Positions 18,131 through 26,602 of a stretch of DNA of 64,000 nucleotides are shown piece after piece. The notes under the pieces are model-generated. The model did no database searches, was not told the DNA's origin, and saw only the letters and a list, made by a program, of their open reading frames with translations. Source of the DNA: Methanocella_A sp963792125 (GTDB lineage Archaea; Halobacteriota; Methanocellia; Methanocellales; Methanocellaceae). The position numbers and the translations under genes were made by a program. The DNA is taken from the NCBI GenBank assembly GCA_963792125.1, contig CAWBVA010000013.1, positions 1 to 64,000 of the forward strand, written 5' to 3'. Position 1 is the first letter of the stretch; each line of letters starts with the position of its first letter.

Positions 18131-19450
18131 ATGACAAGGAAGGGCAGGCAAATCGCGATTCTCGTCATGGGCAGCTTCTTCATGACCCTGGGCTTCAGCA
18201 TCATCATGCCCATCCTGCCCTACTATTCGCAGAGCATGGGTGCGTCGGCGCTGGACCTCGGCCTGCTCATGGCGTCCTACTCAGTCATGCAGTTCATCGT
18301 CACGCCCTTCTGGGGAGAGATGTCCGATCGCATCGGCCGCAAGCCCATTTTCCTCATCGGCATGTTCGGGTACGGCCTGTCGTTCCTGGTCTACGGCGTG
18401 GCCACACAGCTCTGGATGCTCTTCCTGGCCCGGGCGCTGGGCGGCCTGCTCGCCGGAGGCATCTATCCCGCGTCACTCGCCTATATCGCCGATATGACCG
18501 AACCCCACGAGCGGGGCAAGATTATGGGGCTGCTGGGCGCCTCGTCAGGCCTGGGAATGATCTTCGGGCCGTCTATCGCGGGAGTGCTGTCAGTGTGGGG
18601 GCTGACCGCCCCGTTCTTCGTCACCGCGGCCGCAGCTATCGTCTTCGGCGTACTGGGCTACCTGCTGCTGAAGGAGTCGCGTTCAGTCAGCACCCACCGG
18701 CTGCGACACAAGATCAGGATGGTCGACCCGCTGCGGACGCGTACCGGCATCCTGTTCCTCCTGACCATGCTTGTCACATTCATCGCGTCCGGGTTCCAGG
18801 GCACCTTCGCCTTTTACATGCTCGGCCGGTTCGGGATATCCGGGATCCCGGCGCCGATGCCGTTGCTCGGCGGCTTTGTGACCATTTCCGGTCCTGCGCT
18901 CATGGCGGTCCTTTTCACAGTGATGGGCGTGGCCGGCGTCGTCTGCCAGGGCGTGCTTGTAGGTATTTTCATCCAGTTCGCGGGAGAAAGAAAGACGATA
19001 CTGGCAGGCCTGGCTATGAGCGCAGCCTCGTTCTTCCTGCTGATCCTGTCGCCCGAGCTGGTCTCACTCATGTTTTTCGCCAGCACTCTTTCCATAGGCA
19101 CAGGCCTGATCACGCCCTGTCTCAACTCGCTCGTGTCACGGCATACGGACGAGGAGCACCAGGGAGCCGCCATGGGCGTGGTCGGTTCCTATGGCAGCCT
19201 GGGACGTATCGCCGGGCCGCCGGCCGGGGGCCTGGCCTACGACATCAACATTTTCCTGCCGTACATCATCTCCGGCACCCTGTCGGCAGCGGGTGCCGTA
19301 GCGGTACTGCTGACACGGAAGAAAGGTATGGAGGCCACCGAGGTTCTCGAGAGGTCGCAGGGACTTTCACCACAGGGGACACAGAGGGCACAGAGGTATG
19401 TCACAGAGGACGTTTTTAGAAGAAGGCTGATGCGAGAGCCATGTTATTAA
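18131..19450 (+). CDS. MFS transporter
   Basis: A major facilitator of about 439 residues with twelve predicted helices. Family motif A is clear: GEMSDRIGRKPIFLIG between helices 2 and 3, plus GRALGG-like RALGGLLAGGIYPASLAYIAD. It resembles drug/multidrug MFS carriers (TetA/EmrD-like), but the substrate is not deducible. The last ~30 residues (from about GLSPQGTQRAQRYV) are encoded by the left arm and loop of a family A repeat, so the native C-terminus probably ended near RKKGMEATEVLE. I chose ATG at 18131 over a TTG at 18122. Confidence 0.87.
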   Translation: MTRKGRQIAILVMGSFFMTLGFSIIMPILPYYSQSMGASALDLGLLMASYSVMQFIVTPFWGEMSDRIGRKPIFLIGMFGYGLSFLVYGVATQLWMLFLARALGGLLAGGIYPASLAYIADMTEPHERGKIMGLLGASSGLGMIFGPSIAGVLSVWGLTAPFFVTAAAAIVFGVLGYLLLKESRSVSTHRLRHKIRMVDPLRTRTGILFLLTMLVTFIASGFQGTFAFYMLGRFGISGIPAPMPLLGGFVTISGPALMAVLFTVMGVAGVVCQGVLVGIFIQFAGERKTILAGLAMSAASFFLLILSPELVSLMFFASTLSIGTGLITPCLNSLVSRHTDEEHQGAAMGVVGSYGSLGRIAGPPAGGLAYDINIFLPYIISGTLSAAGAVAVLLTRKKGMEATEVLERSQGLSPQGTQRAQRYVTEDVFRRRLMREPCY

Positions 19451-19499
19451 AACAAACCTCTGTGCCGTCCTCTGTGGCCTCTGTGCCCTCTGTGGTGAA
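19376..19499. repeat. Family A inverted-repeat element overlapping the MFS gene end
   Basis: The arms start ttcaccacaggggacacaga and end with tgtggcctctgtgccctctgtggtgaa. The loop (ttttagaagaaggctgatgcgagagcc... ttattaaaac) is nearly the same as in the 30198 copy and itself folds. The stop codon of the MFS gene lies in this loop. Confidence 0.85.
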
Positions 19500-19661
19500 C
19501 GCTCTCCGAGGCCTCCAGGAACCTCTGTGACCTCTGATCGACAGAAAGATTTTATGCCTTTAAAGCAGGGTGGTTTATGCTAAAAAAGACTACGGTCGGA
19601 ATCGTAGCTTAAGCAATATTTATAGTTACGCGACGATATCAGACAGTCAGGTGAATTAAAA

Positions 19662-20153
19662 ATGGACAGGTTCATAATAGTCTCATGTTTTGCGCTCGTG
19701 GTCGTGCTCGGCGGTTTAGTGGGCGCGACGGCCTTCTGGAGCCCCGTCGCTCCGGCAGGCGAGCAGTATACCGCGGACAGTGCGCTGGCAACCGCGCAGC
19801 AATTCGTTAACGGCGAGGCGACGTTCAAGTATGACGGCGACGCAGGTACGCTAAAGGTCGCCCTGAACAGGACGATCGATAGCAGCACGTACGAGGTAAT
19901 AGCCGAATTCACGTCGAGGGCCGGCGGATACGGCGACAGGACCGGCCTGATGGTGGCCCAGGTACTGACGCCCCACAAAGCAGTCATCACACTGAACAAA
20001 GGCGAAATCGTCTCGGCGATCATGGACGGGCAGTGGGACATGGTAACGCAGAAAATGTTGACAGACGACGTGTCGACACAGCCGGCGACCATGCCCGCGC
20101 TCGACCCCGCGAACAACACGCCGCCTACCCCGCCTGCTGGCGCTTACCTTTAA
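19662..20153 (+). CDS. Membrane-anchored hypothetical protein
   Basis: This 163-residue protein has an N-terminal hydrophobic segment (FIIVSCFALVVVLGGLVGATAF), either an uncleaved anchor or a signal peptide. An extracytoplasmic domain follows with a PepSY-like start (ALATAQQFVNGEATFKYDGD). The Pro-rich tail (TPPTPPAGAYL) is typical of surface proteins. A TATA-like caatatttatag lies about 45 bases upstream. T-rich tracts at 20153-20178 may serve as the terminator. Function unknown. Confidence 0.65.
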   Translation: MDRFIIVSCFALVVVLGGLVGATAFWSPVAPAGEQYTADSALATAQQFVNGEATFKYDGDAGTLKVALNRTIDSSTYEVIAEFTSRAGGYGDRTGLMVAQVLTPHKAVITLNKGEIVSAIMDGQWDMVTQKMLTDDVSTQPATMPALDPANNTPPTPPAGAYL

Positions 20154-20299
20154 ACTTTTTTCTGCTATCACTTTTTTCTGGTCATCTCAATCCAGTCGGA
20201 ACTGGCCGGGCGGACGCCCGCGCGCGGACATATGACCGACGAGGGGCACCCCGACGGTGGAATGGCCGGGCTGCTAGTAACGAAGCCGATGACCTGTGT

Positions 20300-20716
20300 T
20301 TACGTTTCCTGGAACAGCAGCAACAGCGAGAGCAGTGTGCAGAAGATCAATGCGGCTATGATCAGGTCGATTTCACGGTGAGACGTGGTCTCGATGCCCT
20401 GCGTCTCTAGCTTCCGGCTGGCGATGTGATAGCGCCGGCAGGCTACGTAGTATATGATGGCGGCGGTCAGCGTGAGGACGAAACCGATGATACGCTCCAC
20501 CCACAGCCATTGCCCGGTCTCGATGAGCTTGGGTATGATGAGCGCTACGGCATTCAGCGACAGCCCGGTGCGCAGCCAGGCACTGAAGGTGCGCTCGACC
20601 GCGAGAATGTTGCGCTGGCGGGCGAGCGTCGTTCGCTCTTCGGCAAGCGTTACCTGGTAGTCAACAGGTACGCTCTTGCCCCCTGCCCCGGCTGAGACTC
20701 CATCTGGTGCTGCCAT
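20300..20716 (-). CDS. DUF202 (YidH-like) membrane protein
   Basis: The 138-residue protein has the DUF202 signature LAEERTTLARQRNILAVERTFSAWLRTGLS (residues about 24-53) followed by two or three helices: VALIIPKLI, IGFVLTLTAAIIYYVA and IIAALIFCTLLSLLLLF. The family is small and inner-membrane; in eukaryotes it is linked to the VTC polyphosphate polymerase, but the prokaryotic function is unknown. It stands alone, upstream of the glutaredoxin operon's 3' end on the same strand. Confidence 0.83.
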   Translation of the reverse strand: MAAPDGVSAGAGGKSVPVDYQVTLAEERTTLARQRNILAVERTFSAWLRTGLSLNAVALIIPKLIETGQWLWVERIIGFVLTLTAAIIYYVACRRYHIASRKLETQGIETTSHREIDLIIAALIFCTLLSLLLLFQET

Positions 20717-20759
20717 CCATAAGAGTATCCGGGGCCGGGGCTAAAAAGGCTCACAGCCG

Positions 20760-21323
20760 TCAGGACGGATTAAGGGGACGCTGATCGCGTTCCTTCACCA
20801 GCGCCAGGATGACCCCCGGGACGCCCGGGGCGAGATTTTTATTATAGAATGGGATGACCATGACGCCGGATGGTAGCGGCGAGCCGCGGGCGTGAAAAGC
20901 GTCGTCCCACAACTTAACCGGGTCTTCTGTGTCTCCGGCCATGCAGACGCGCCGGTAGGCGTCGGTCAGCCAGTCCCTGATTTTCAGCAGTACGGACCCG
21001 TCGTCCATGAACGCTTCGACAGCCTCTGCCGAGGCCTCGACAACAAAAAAGATACGGCCTCCGCCGAGGCTCACATCATAAACATCGTATGTCCTGAGGC
21101 CGGTGACTCTGCTGCTGCATTCCCTGTTGCCGAACCGGCTCATGACCAGCCTGAAAAAGCCCAGCGTCTTCAGGTCCTGGTAAACTTTGTAGACCTGACT
21201 CAGCGGAAGCGAGCCCTCCGGCGCACGGTCGAGCCCCCGGGAAGCAATGATCTTTCGTACCTCTGCGGCCGTGTCGATCTTCACGTCCCGTATCCGGTTC
21301 ATCGGTATCAGCGTGTCAGGCAT
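20760..21323 (-). CDS. Hypothetical protein, third gene of the glutaredoxin operon
   Basis: I do not recognise this ~187-residue protein. It is soluble, with an N-terminal helical part (IDTAAEVRKIIASRGLD... LSQVYKVYQDLKTLGFFRLVMSRFG) and a mixed C-terminal part (GGGRIFFVVEASAEAVEAFMDDGSVLLKIRDWLTDAYRRV). The start at 21323 lies 11 bases after the FTR-rubredoxin stop; MNRIRDVK at 21302 is an alternative. Gene order (glutaredoxin, FTR-rubredoxin, this) suggests a redox connection, though it has almost no cysteines. Confidence 0.6.
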   Translation of the reverse strand: MPDTLIPMNRIRDVKIDTAAEVRKIIASRGLDRAPEGSLPLSQVYKVYQDLKTLGFFRLVMSRFGNRECSSRVTGLRTYDVYDVSLGGGRIFFVVEASAEAVEAFMDDGSVLLKIRDWLTDAYRRVCMAGDTEDPVKLWDDAFHARGSPLPSGVMVIPFYNKNLAPGVPGVILALVKERDQRPLNPS

Positions 21324-21334
21324 CGAAGGACCGT

Positions 21335-21865
21335 CTAAACGAACCGCTCGAACCGTTCTTTGCCCGCCTTGCAGACCGGGCATAGGCCGGGCGGCTCGTC
21401 GCGGGCACACAGGTAGCCGCAGACCTTGCACCGCCACACAGGGTACTTCAGCGAAAAGCCGGCTGAACCTGTCGCCACGGTCGTCGCCTCCGTGAGCTTT
21501 GTCCCGTTATTACCTGCCAGGACCATGGGAGGCCTGCGCTCCGGCACCGGAGCGGGCTTCTTCAGGCCTTTGTAGATGTCTTCCGAGACATAGAGGGCGC
21601 AGTAGCATGCCCCGTACTCGCTCAGATCCGGGTCCCGGTAGTCGCACGGGCAGATGATGTCCGTGTCGTCCACTTTCCGGCCGGTCGAGAGCCTGCAGGG
21701 ACAGGACATATAGCCATACCGCCCTTTGTTCACGAGTAGCCCCCGTACCAGGGCTTTCGTGAAGGCCGTGTCCGGGTTAAGCCGGTAGCCGCCCTGTTCG
21801 GCGTCCCGGACCAGTTGCCTGAGCAGCGTCTCGATCGCTTCGTCCTTGATGTCGCTCATGCCCAT
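21335..21865 (-). CDS. Ferredoxin:thioredoxin reductase catalytic subunit fused to rubredoxin-like domain
   Basis: The 176-residue protein has two parts. Residues 1-105 are the ferredoxin:thioredoxin reductase beta subunit with cysteines 55, 57, 72, 74, 87 and 89 in SCPCRLS, CPCDYRDPD and GACYC. Together these give the 4Fe-4S cluster and the active disulfide. After a Pro-rich linker, residues about 143-172 form a rubredoxin-like iron site (WRCKVCGYL... LCPVCKAGKERFERF). The enzyme would pass electrons from ferredoxin or rubredoxin iron to a thiol partner. The glutaredoxin gene directly upstream overlaps its start, pointing to that partner. Confidence 0.88.
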   Translation of the reverse strand: MGMSDIKDEAIETLLRQLVRDAEQGGYRLNPDTAFTKALVRGLLVNKGRYGYMSCPCRLSTGRKVDDTDIICPCDYRDPDLSEYGACYCALYVSEDIYKGLKKPAPVPERRPPMVLAGNNGTKLTEATTVATGSAGFSLKYPVWRCKVCGYLCARDEPPGLCPVCKAGKERFERFV

Positions 21866-22143
21866 CAGGAAAGCGCCTCCATGATCTCATCGTCCCTGTA
21901 GCCGATGATTACCTTTTTGTTGTCGATCACGAGCGTGGGGAAAGAATTTTTGGTATTGAACTTTTGCAGCTCGCCTGTCACCTTGCTCAGCTCGTCGCCG
22001 CTTAGCAGATCGACGTACACGTAAGAGAACTCTATGCCGATGTTCGTCAGCAGTTCCCGGGTCATGCGACACCATCCGCAGGTGCTCAATGCGTAAAGCA
22101 TCACTGTGCCCTTGTTCTTTCCGTTTACATGCTCGATGACCAT
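21865..22143 (-). CDS. Glutaredoxin-like protein
   Basis: A 92-residue thioredoxin-fold protein with the active site CGWC (in LSTCGWCRM) and the cis-proline stretch SFPTLVIDNKKVIIGY. It probably reduces disulfides. Its stop overlaps the FTR-rubredoxin start (TGATG), indicating translational coupling, and the pair could be an electron relay from ferredoxin to glutaredoxin. AT-rich promoter sequence lies upstream near 22165-22200. Confidence 0.85.
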   Translation of the reverse strand: MVIEHVNGKNKGTVMLYALSTCGWCRMTRELLTNIGIEFSYVYVDLLSGDELSKVTGELQKFNTKNSFPTLVIDNKKVIIGYRDDEIMEALS

Positions 22144-22332
22144 AAAACCACAACAGCCTGAATAGTAGAAAGTTGTATTGAGCTTATATTATTAATACTT
22201 GTTTTCGACTAGGGCGGGGAAGCGTTATAGGCACTACCATGCACCGACGTTCGTGCATTTTTGCGAAACGCGGGGATCCGGCTGCGATATCGTGCGGAAG
22301 GCCATAACAGGCTCAACCCCGAACATCCTTGT

Positions 22333-22614
22333 ATGTATCACGTCTACGAGTATGAGGCTACGAAGACGTGCCCGGAGTGCAGCGAGGAGGAGACCGTCCC
22401 GGTGACCACGTACATCGACGAGGAAACCGGGCGCCAGACGGTGATGGCGAAGAAGGTCCGGTGCGAGAGGCATCTTGTGACGGGTGAGTCTGTGTGCGGG
22501 CTTAGCGGCCCGATAGGTGCGGTGACAGAGATATCGATGACGGATTCGGACGCCTACGACTACATGACCCAGAAAATCCGCGACGGGTTCAACATTTCGT
22601 ACATCGGCCGATAG
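22333..22614 (+). CDS. Small hypothetical protein with CPEC motif
   Basis: This 93-residue product begins MYHVYEYEATKTCPECSEEE; the CxxC, with later Cys residues in RCERHL and ESVCGL, might bind zinc, though spacing is irregular. The rest has no recognised fold. The ATG at 22333 fits better than an upstream TTG start at 22261 because the upstream residues look unconserved. Its function is unknown. Confidence 0.55.
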   Translation: MYHVYEYEATKTCPECSEEETVPVTTYIDEETGRQTVMAKKVRCERHLVTGESVCGLSGPIGAVTEISMTDSDAYDYMTQKIRDGFNISYIGR

Positions 22615-22693
22615 TCGGTCATAGCTGAGGCTTTCGCTCCGTCCCCGGCAAAGATTTAGCCATATCGCCGTCGACTATGTGTCAGGTTGCGCT

Positions 22694-23299
22694 ATGAGCG
22701 GAGACATGGACATGAAGGGGACTGGCAGGAAGCTCGACTTCGAGGCGTTCCCGGAGAACCTTGAGCTTGCCCGTAATATCGAGCAATGCCTCGCCCGCAG
22801 GGGCATGCCCGAGGCGAACGGGCCGGCAGCCATCCGGGAGATGGCTGACCTGCAGCGTTACATGACCGAGCTGTACAGCGATGTCCGGCCTGTCGACATG
22901 ACAGCGATCATGAGCGATTGCGTGAACATCGCCACTTCAGTTTACGTGCTCAGCCGTATGCTGGCCCCTAAGTATTACGAGGAAGAGGAGGGAGACAGCG
23001 GCCCGGTGAAGTTCGTGAAAAAGATGGGTGACTCCATGGCCTTGAACGAGGCTGACATTGATCTCGGGACCGGGCGATGGGCTACGACCGCCGACCTTAT
23101 CATGGACATGCTTTCGTCGCTGAGCGTGTTCACCGGCACACTGGCCGTCGAGGCGGACGACGAGGAAGGGTACATCCCCGACGACCTCAACTACAACGTG
23201 CTCACGAGCTGCTCGCTCATCGCGGCATATGCGCTGATCGTGTACCAGTGCGAAAAACGGGTCCTACCGGGGGCAGGTGCTGGAGGACTTGAAGCCTGA
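22694..23299 (+). CDS. Hypothetical helical protein
   Basis: I do not recognise this 201-residue protein. It is predicted to be mostly helical and soluble (LELARNIEQCLARRGMPEANGP, MTAIMSDCVNIATSVYVLSRMLAP, TADLIMDMLSSLSVFTGTLAVEA). No cofactor or catalytic motif is apparent. I chose ATG 22694 over the GTG at 22679. It is not tightly linked to either neighbour. Confidence 0.6.
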   Translation: MSGDMDMKGTGRKLDFEAFPENLELARNIEQCLARRGMPEANGPAAIREMADLQRYMTELYSDVRPVDMTAIMSDCVNIATSVYVLSRMLAPKYYEEEEGDSGPVKFVKKMGDSMALNEADIDLGTGRWATTADLIMDMLSSLSVFTGTLAVEADDEEGYIPDDLNYNVLTSCSLIAAYALIVYQCEKRVLPGAGAGGLEA

Positions 23300-23321
23300 A
23301 AGACAGAAGTGACCTGTTTTC

Positions 23322-23567
23322 TCATTTTATGAGCCGTGTCAGACGGCTAAGGTTCAGCGAGACGTGAAGGGCCAGTAGCGCGACGAAAGGTATCCAGAGC
23401 AGGTCGTGTACCCTGAAAGCGAGTGCTTTGCCAAGGATGCCTGCGGTAAGCGGCCCGACGATGCCCGGGTTCGTTATCCCGAACCCGGACAGCAGGTAAA
23501 GGAGGGTGGCGCCCAGCAATATCCAGGCAACCCATGCCCTGACCTTGCTCATGCTGCGGCCGCTCAA
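23322..23567 (-). CDS. Small membrane protein paired with sulfite-oxidase-like protein
   Basis: The 81-residue protein has two helices: VAWILLGATLLYLLSGFGI and LLWIPFVALLALHVSLNL. Histidines in FRVHDLLW and LALHVSLN sit where b-type cytochromes bind haem, so it could be a minimal membrane electron-transfer partner. Its ATG overlaps the upstream stop (ATGA), indicating coupling. The pairing recalls the bacterial MsrP-MsrQ system, but it is far shorter than MsrQ. Confidence 0.65.
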   Translation of the reverse strand: MSGRSMSKVRAWVAWILLGATLLYLLSGFGITNPGIVGPLTAGILGKALAFRVHDLLWIPFVALLALHVSLNLSRLTRLIK

Positions 23568-24256
23568 GATAAGAAGCTCCTGTTCAGGTCGCCGTCACGC
23601 GAGTAGCCCCGGCTCTCCCAGTAGCCGGACGGAAGACTGTCGGACAGCTCGATGCGGGTGATCCACTTGGCCCATTTATAGCCCCATTTGCCCTCCGCAA
23701 CGAGCTGGAACGGGTAGCCGCGTTCCGGGGGAAGCGTCACGTTGTTCATAGCGTAGGCGATCATGATGTCGTTGTCTGTGATGTAGCTCAAGGGAAACGC
23801 GGTCGAATAGCCGTCGTAGCTGTAGAACGTAATCGTCTTAGCCGCAGGGTTAAACCCGGCCTCGGCCAGGAGGTCTTTGACCTTGACGCCGTCCCAGAGG
23901 AGGGTCACGCTCCAGCCCTCGACACAGTTCAGGGTAGCCACTTTGCGGTAGTGCGTATGATTGTCCACGATGCCAGCATAGGTATACGTCCGGTTAGTCC
24001 CCGTCATGCCATCGACGGTGAGCCGGTAGCTGTCGATGTCGATGTGCTGCGGGCCTTTGATCGAGTTCTCCCGGAAGTCGGCGATGGACGAAAGACGGGC
24101 GCCGCCGAAGTCCCGGAGCTCCTGCCCCTTCACCGCCTCCACGCCCGGCTGAGGGGCGAAGAATTCGGCCTGCAGGAAATAAAGGGCAACAATCACGATG
24201 ATTAGCAGGATACCGGCCACTATACCATAGCCGATTAGCTTGTTACGACCGGGCAT
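23564..24256 (-). CDS. Sulfite-oxidase-like molybdopterin protein, membrane-anchored
   Basis: About 230 residues. An N-terminal helix (IGYGIVAGILLIIVIVALYFL) anchors the protein. The domain follows with QHIDIDSYRLTVDGMTG, ATLNCVEGWSVTLLWDGVKVKDLL, the candidate Mo-ligand Cys in LNCVEGW, and ERGYPFQLVAEGKWGYKWAKWI. This is the oxidoreductase molybdopterin-binding (SUOX/MsrP) fold. The substrate is not deducible; family members act on sulfite, methionine sulfoxide or nitrate. I chose ATG 24256; a TTG at 24271 is an alternative. It is coupled to the small membrane gene downstream. Confidence 0.82.
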   Translation of the reverse strand: MPGRNKLIGYGIVAGILLIIVIVALYFLQAEFFAPQPGVEAVKGQELRDFGGARLSSIADFRENSIKGPQHIDIDSYRLTVDGMTGTNRTYTYAGIVDNHTHYRKVATLNCVEGWSVTLLWDGVKVKDLLAEAGFNPAAKTITFYSYDGYSTAFPLSYITDNDIMIAYAMNNVTLPPERGYPFQLVAEGKWGYKWAKWITRIELSDSLPSGYWESRGYSRDGDLNRSFLS

Positions 24257-24327
24257 TAGCTTAACTGGCAATGGCCGGATATATCAACTTTTTCCGGGAA
24301 AACGACGTAAAAAATATAATCCAGGAT

Positions 24328-24351
24328 GGCGGCGAGCATATGCTCGCCGCC
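24328..24351. terminator. Perfect 24-bp GC-rich palindrome
   Basis: The arms are ggcggcgagcat / atgctcgccgcc with no loop, in the 329-base space between the divergent sulfite-oxidase-like and M48 protease genes. Because the flanking genes diverge, a classical terminator role is not required. It may be an operator or cruciform. No T-tract follows. The rest of the spacer holds AT-rich promoter sequence near 24550-24570. Confidence 0.4.
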
Positions 24352-24585
24352 GCCAGCCGGGAAATCTTGCGAGGTCTTATGGATAGGAGATTTCTCGGAT
24401 AGCCATTCGGGGTTTCCTGGAGCAGCCAGACGCCGGAGGCGCCATGGATGATCAGACATAATACACATTTCTATATAGCGTTTTTCTATGAAACGTTTAA
24501 TTATAATTTTATAAACATCACGGGCCCGGACGTGAAAGCCATTTGCCGTACGTGCTTATAATTAAATATTATGATAGCTATATAA

Positions 24586-25464
24586 TTGAGCGTGAGCGCA
24601 GGCCAGCCAGATAAAGAGGGAAAATTGAGACAGCGACAGGATAATCGTCCGATCGACTTCCGGGTGAGCGGCGAGGGAAGCGAATATCTCAGGAAGCTGG
24701 TCATACCGGTCGTGATCGTCATCCTGTTGCTTGCCATCGGCGCCTATGTCTTTGTCACCTATGGCCCGGCGTTCATCATTACAAGGGTCGTTGCATCCTC
24801 GTTTTTCATCGCGGGCATGATGGTCGGCGCAGTGATCATCTTTGTCCTGCTGCGGCTGTACATGAGGCTGCGGTTCTACTACCACGTGATCTCCTATAGT
24901 GTCAAGGCGACGGAGCGCAACCTGACGGACATCCACGCGATCGCGGAAACAGCGGCCGGGCGGCTGGGCATCAAAACTCCGGGCGTCTACGTGGTGCAGA
25001 ACCCGGAGATCAATGCGTACGCGGTGGGAGCGTTCAAAAAGATCATCGTGATAAACACGGGCCTGATCGATGCGACGGACAGTGATGAGCTGACGTTCAT
25101 CATCGGCCACGAGCTGTCGCACGTGAAGTACGGGTGGGCAGTGCTCGTGAAGGTGCCCGGCCTTACGATTCCCGTGCCGATGCTGTTCAGCTCGCAGCGG
25201 AGAGAGTACACCTGTGATCGCGGTGGACTCATCGCCTGCCGGGACCTGAACAAGTCTATCCTTGTCCTTGCCAAGCTGGCACTGGGCAAGAGCCTGGCGA
25301 GCAAGATCAACGTCGAGAAGCTGTATAACAATAAGAAAGAGGTGGAAGAGGACCGCATATCCCGCCTGTCGGAAGCTCTCGCCTCCCACCCGCCGGTCAG
25401 GGACCGGGTATTAGAGCTGCGGGAGTTCTACAATTCTCCGCTTTACAAAGAGCTTGTCCGCTGA
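24586..25464 (+). CDS. M48 family metallopeptidase (HtpX-like)
   Basis: A membrane-bound zinc protease of 292 residues. Two hydrophobic helices (VIPVVIVILLLAIGAYVFV and VVASSFFIAGMMVGAVIIFVLL) precede the catalytic domain. The zinc motif HELSH is at residues 175-179 and a later Glu in REYTCDRGG gives the third ligand. It likely acts in membrane protein quality control, but as a stand-alone protein without a bound regulator. The start is a TTG at 24586 (GTG at 24592 is an alternative), 26-27 bases after a TATA-like cttataatt, so probably leaderless. Confidence 0.85.
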   Translation: MSVSAGQPDKEGKLRQRQDNRPIDFRVSGEGSEYLRKLVIPVVIVILLLAIGAYVFVTYGPAFIITRVVASSFFIAGMMVGAVIIFVLLRLYMRLRFYYHVISYSVKATERNLTDIHAIAETAAGRLGIKTPGVYVVQNPEINAYAVGAFKKIIVINTGLIDATDSDELTFIIGHELSHVKYGWAVLVKVPGLTIPVPMLFSSQRREYTCDRGGLIACRDLNKSILVLAKLALGKSLASKINVEKLYNNKKEVEEDRISRLSEALASHPPVRDRVLELREFYNSPLYKELVR

Positions 25465-25498
25465 CCCCCGACGCCGATCGCCGGATATCAGTGAAACG

Positions 25499-26144
25499 TC
25501 ATAGCCAGTCGTTTACAGGCTGGCCATTATTGATCTTTTCCGCCGTCTCATAGGCGTCGTAGATCGCATAGACCAGTACGATCAGCGGCAGGATGAACGC
25601 GGGTAAACAGAAACAGCATGTGGAGCGTGCATATAAGGCGGTCAGCACGATAAGCACCAGGATGGCAGCCATTGACCCGAGATAGAGGACCGCGAGGATG
25701 ACGCCTTTGACGATCTGGCCGTTGAAGGCCTGACCCGCCCCGGGCAGGATGAGCGACAGTGCCGCCGACAGCAGCGACTCCTTTTCCCTGGGACCGCCTG
25801 TGCCTGGATCGTTGACGGCCGGCGGGGACGGCGGCATAGCAGGCACCATTGCAGAAGGCTTTACAGGGACCAGTACCCCTGACTGCTCAGTGATGGCCGG
25901 CAGTGTAGTCGATAACTCTGCATGCGCCTGCATCAGGCGCCGCATCAGGCGCCTTTACTTCGGGCTGTGGTTCCTCCGGCGTCGTCTCTGCGGGCTCTGG
26001 CGGCTGCCGGCTGCGCAGGACGATGGCACAGTCCCTGCAGACGGCCACGTCGCCGACAAGCGTAATGCAGGCGGCACAACATTCCTTTCCGCAATTCCCG
26101 CAGACAGCCGCAGTGCCCATGCCGGGATGATTGTAACAGGTCAT
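25499..26144 (-). CDS. B-box zinc-finger / membrane protein (frameshifted)
   Basis: The N-terminal part is a B-box-type zinc finger, MTCYNHPGMGTAAVCGNCGKECCAACITLVGDVAVCRDC. A Pro-rich linker follows, then two or three helices (LSAALSLILPGAGQAFNGQIVKGVILAVLYLG, then AILVLIVLTALY and FILPLIVLVYAIYDAYETAEKIN). The frame breaks near 25915-25920 in repeated gatgcggcgcc sequence. Joined, the linker reads on as AELSTTLPAITEQSG. The start at 26144 has GGAGGT upstream. The zinc finger plus helices recalls archaeal TM2-like domain proteins with no known role. Confidence 0.72.
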
Positions 26145-26221
26145 TGACACACCTCCGCCGGTATGCTAAGCCGGGCAATGTAGCATCCAGTACGCGTATC
26201 AATGATAAATAAATTATCTCA

Positions 26222-26400
26222 TGAACTGGTTTTCGCGGGGCTCCCGCCGGCAGTTTTAGAAAGGGTGACGGGAAAACCTTTTCCAAAAAGGTTGTCCCGT
26301 CTCGCGACACCGGACGCCAGTGCTGAAAGCACAAAAGCGATAGTTTTGGAAGGGGACAGGGGGAACCTTTTACCAAAAGGTTCCCCTGTACGCTTAAGCA
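26222..26400. repeat. Family B repeat element, copy 1
   Basis: About 180 bp: ggttttcgcggggctcccgc, then a hairpin (gacgggaaaaccttttccaa aaaggttgtcccg), then cgacaccggacgccagtgct and a second hairpin of gggggaaccttttaccaaaaggttcccc type. It matches the other copies at 26603, 34713 and 41290 in order and wording. Confidence 0.8.
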
Positions 26401-26602
26401 TATATTACAATGATATTACCAAAAAGCCCCCCCCCCCGACACATATCAATAATCAATAAGCAAGCAAGAATAATAGGGCACGGATAGCACAAAGGAGCAA
26501 TAGATATGGAGTATTGATATTTCATCGCTATTGCCATCAATGCTTGTTTTAGCCTCAGTATCTAACGCTCCTCTGCACTCAATTTACAGTAGTAACTATT
26601 TT
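26401..26602. other. Spacer between two family B copies
   Basis: This AT-rich sequence separates two family B copies that run in opposite orientations. It includes an 11-base C homopolymer near 26427-26437. I see no gene. Confidence 0.45.

Noticed and set aside
18067..19419. 450-codon rightward open frame
   Set aside because: Same strand but a different frame over the MFS gene, with Arg/His-rich composition typical of a shadow frame.
24256..24468. 70-codon leftward open frame over the 24328 palindrome
   Set aside because: No family features; it reads through the palindrome and promoter sequence.
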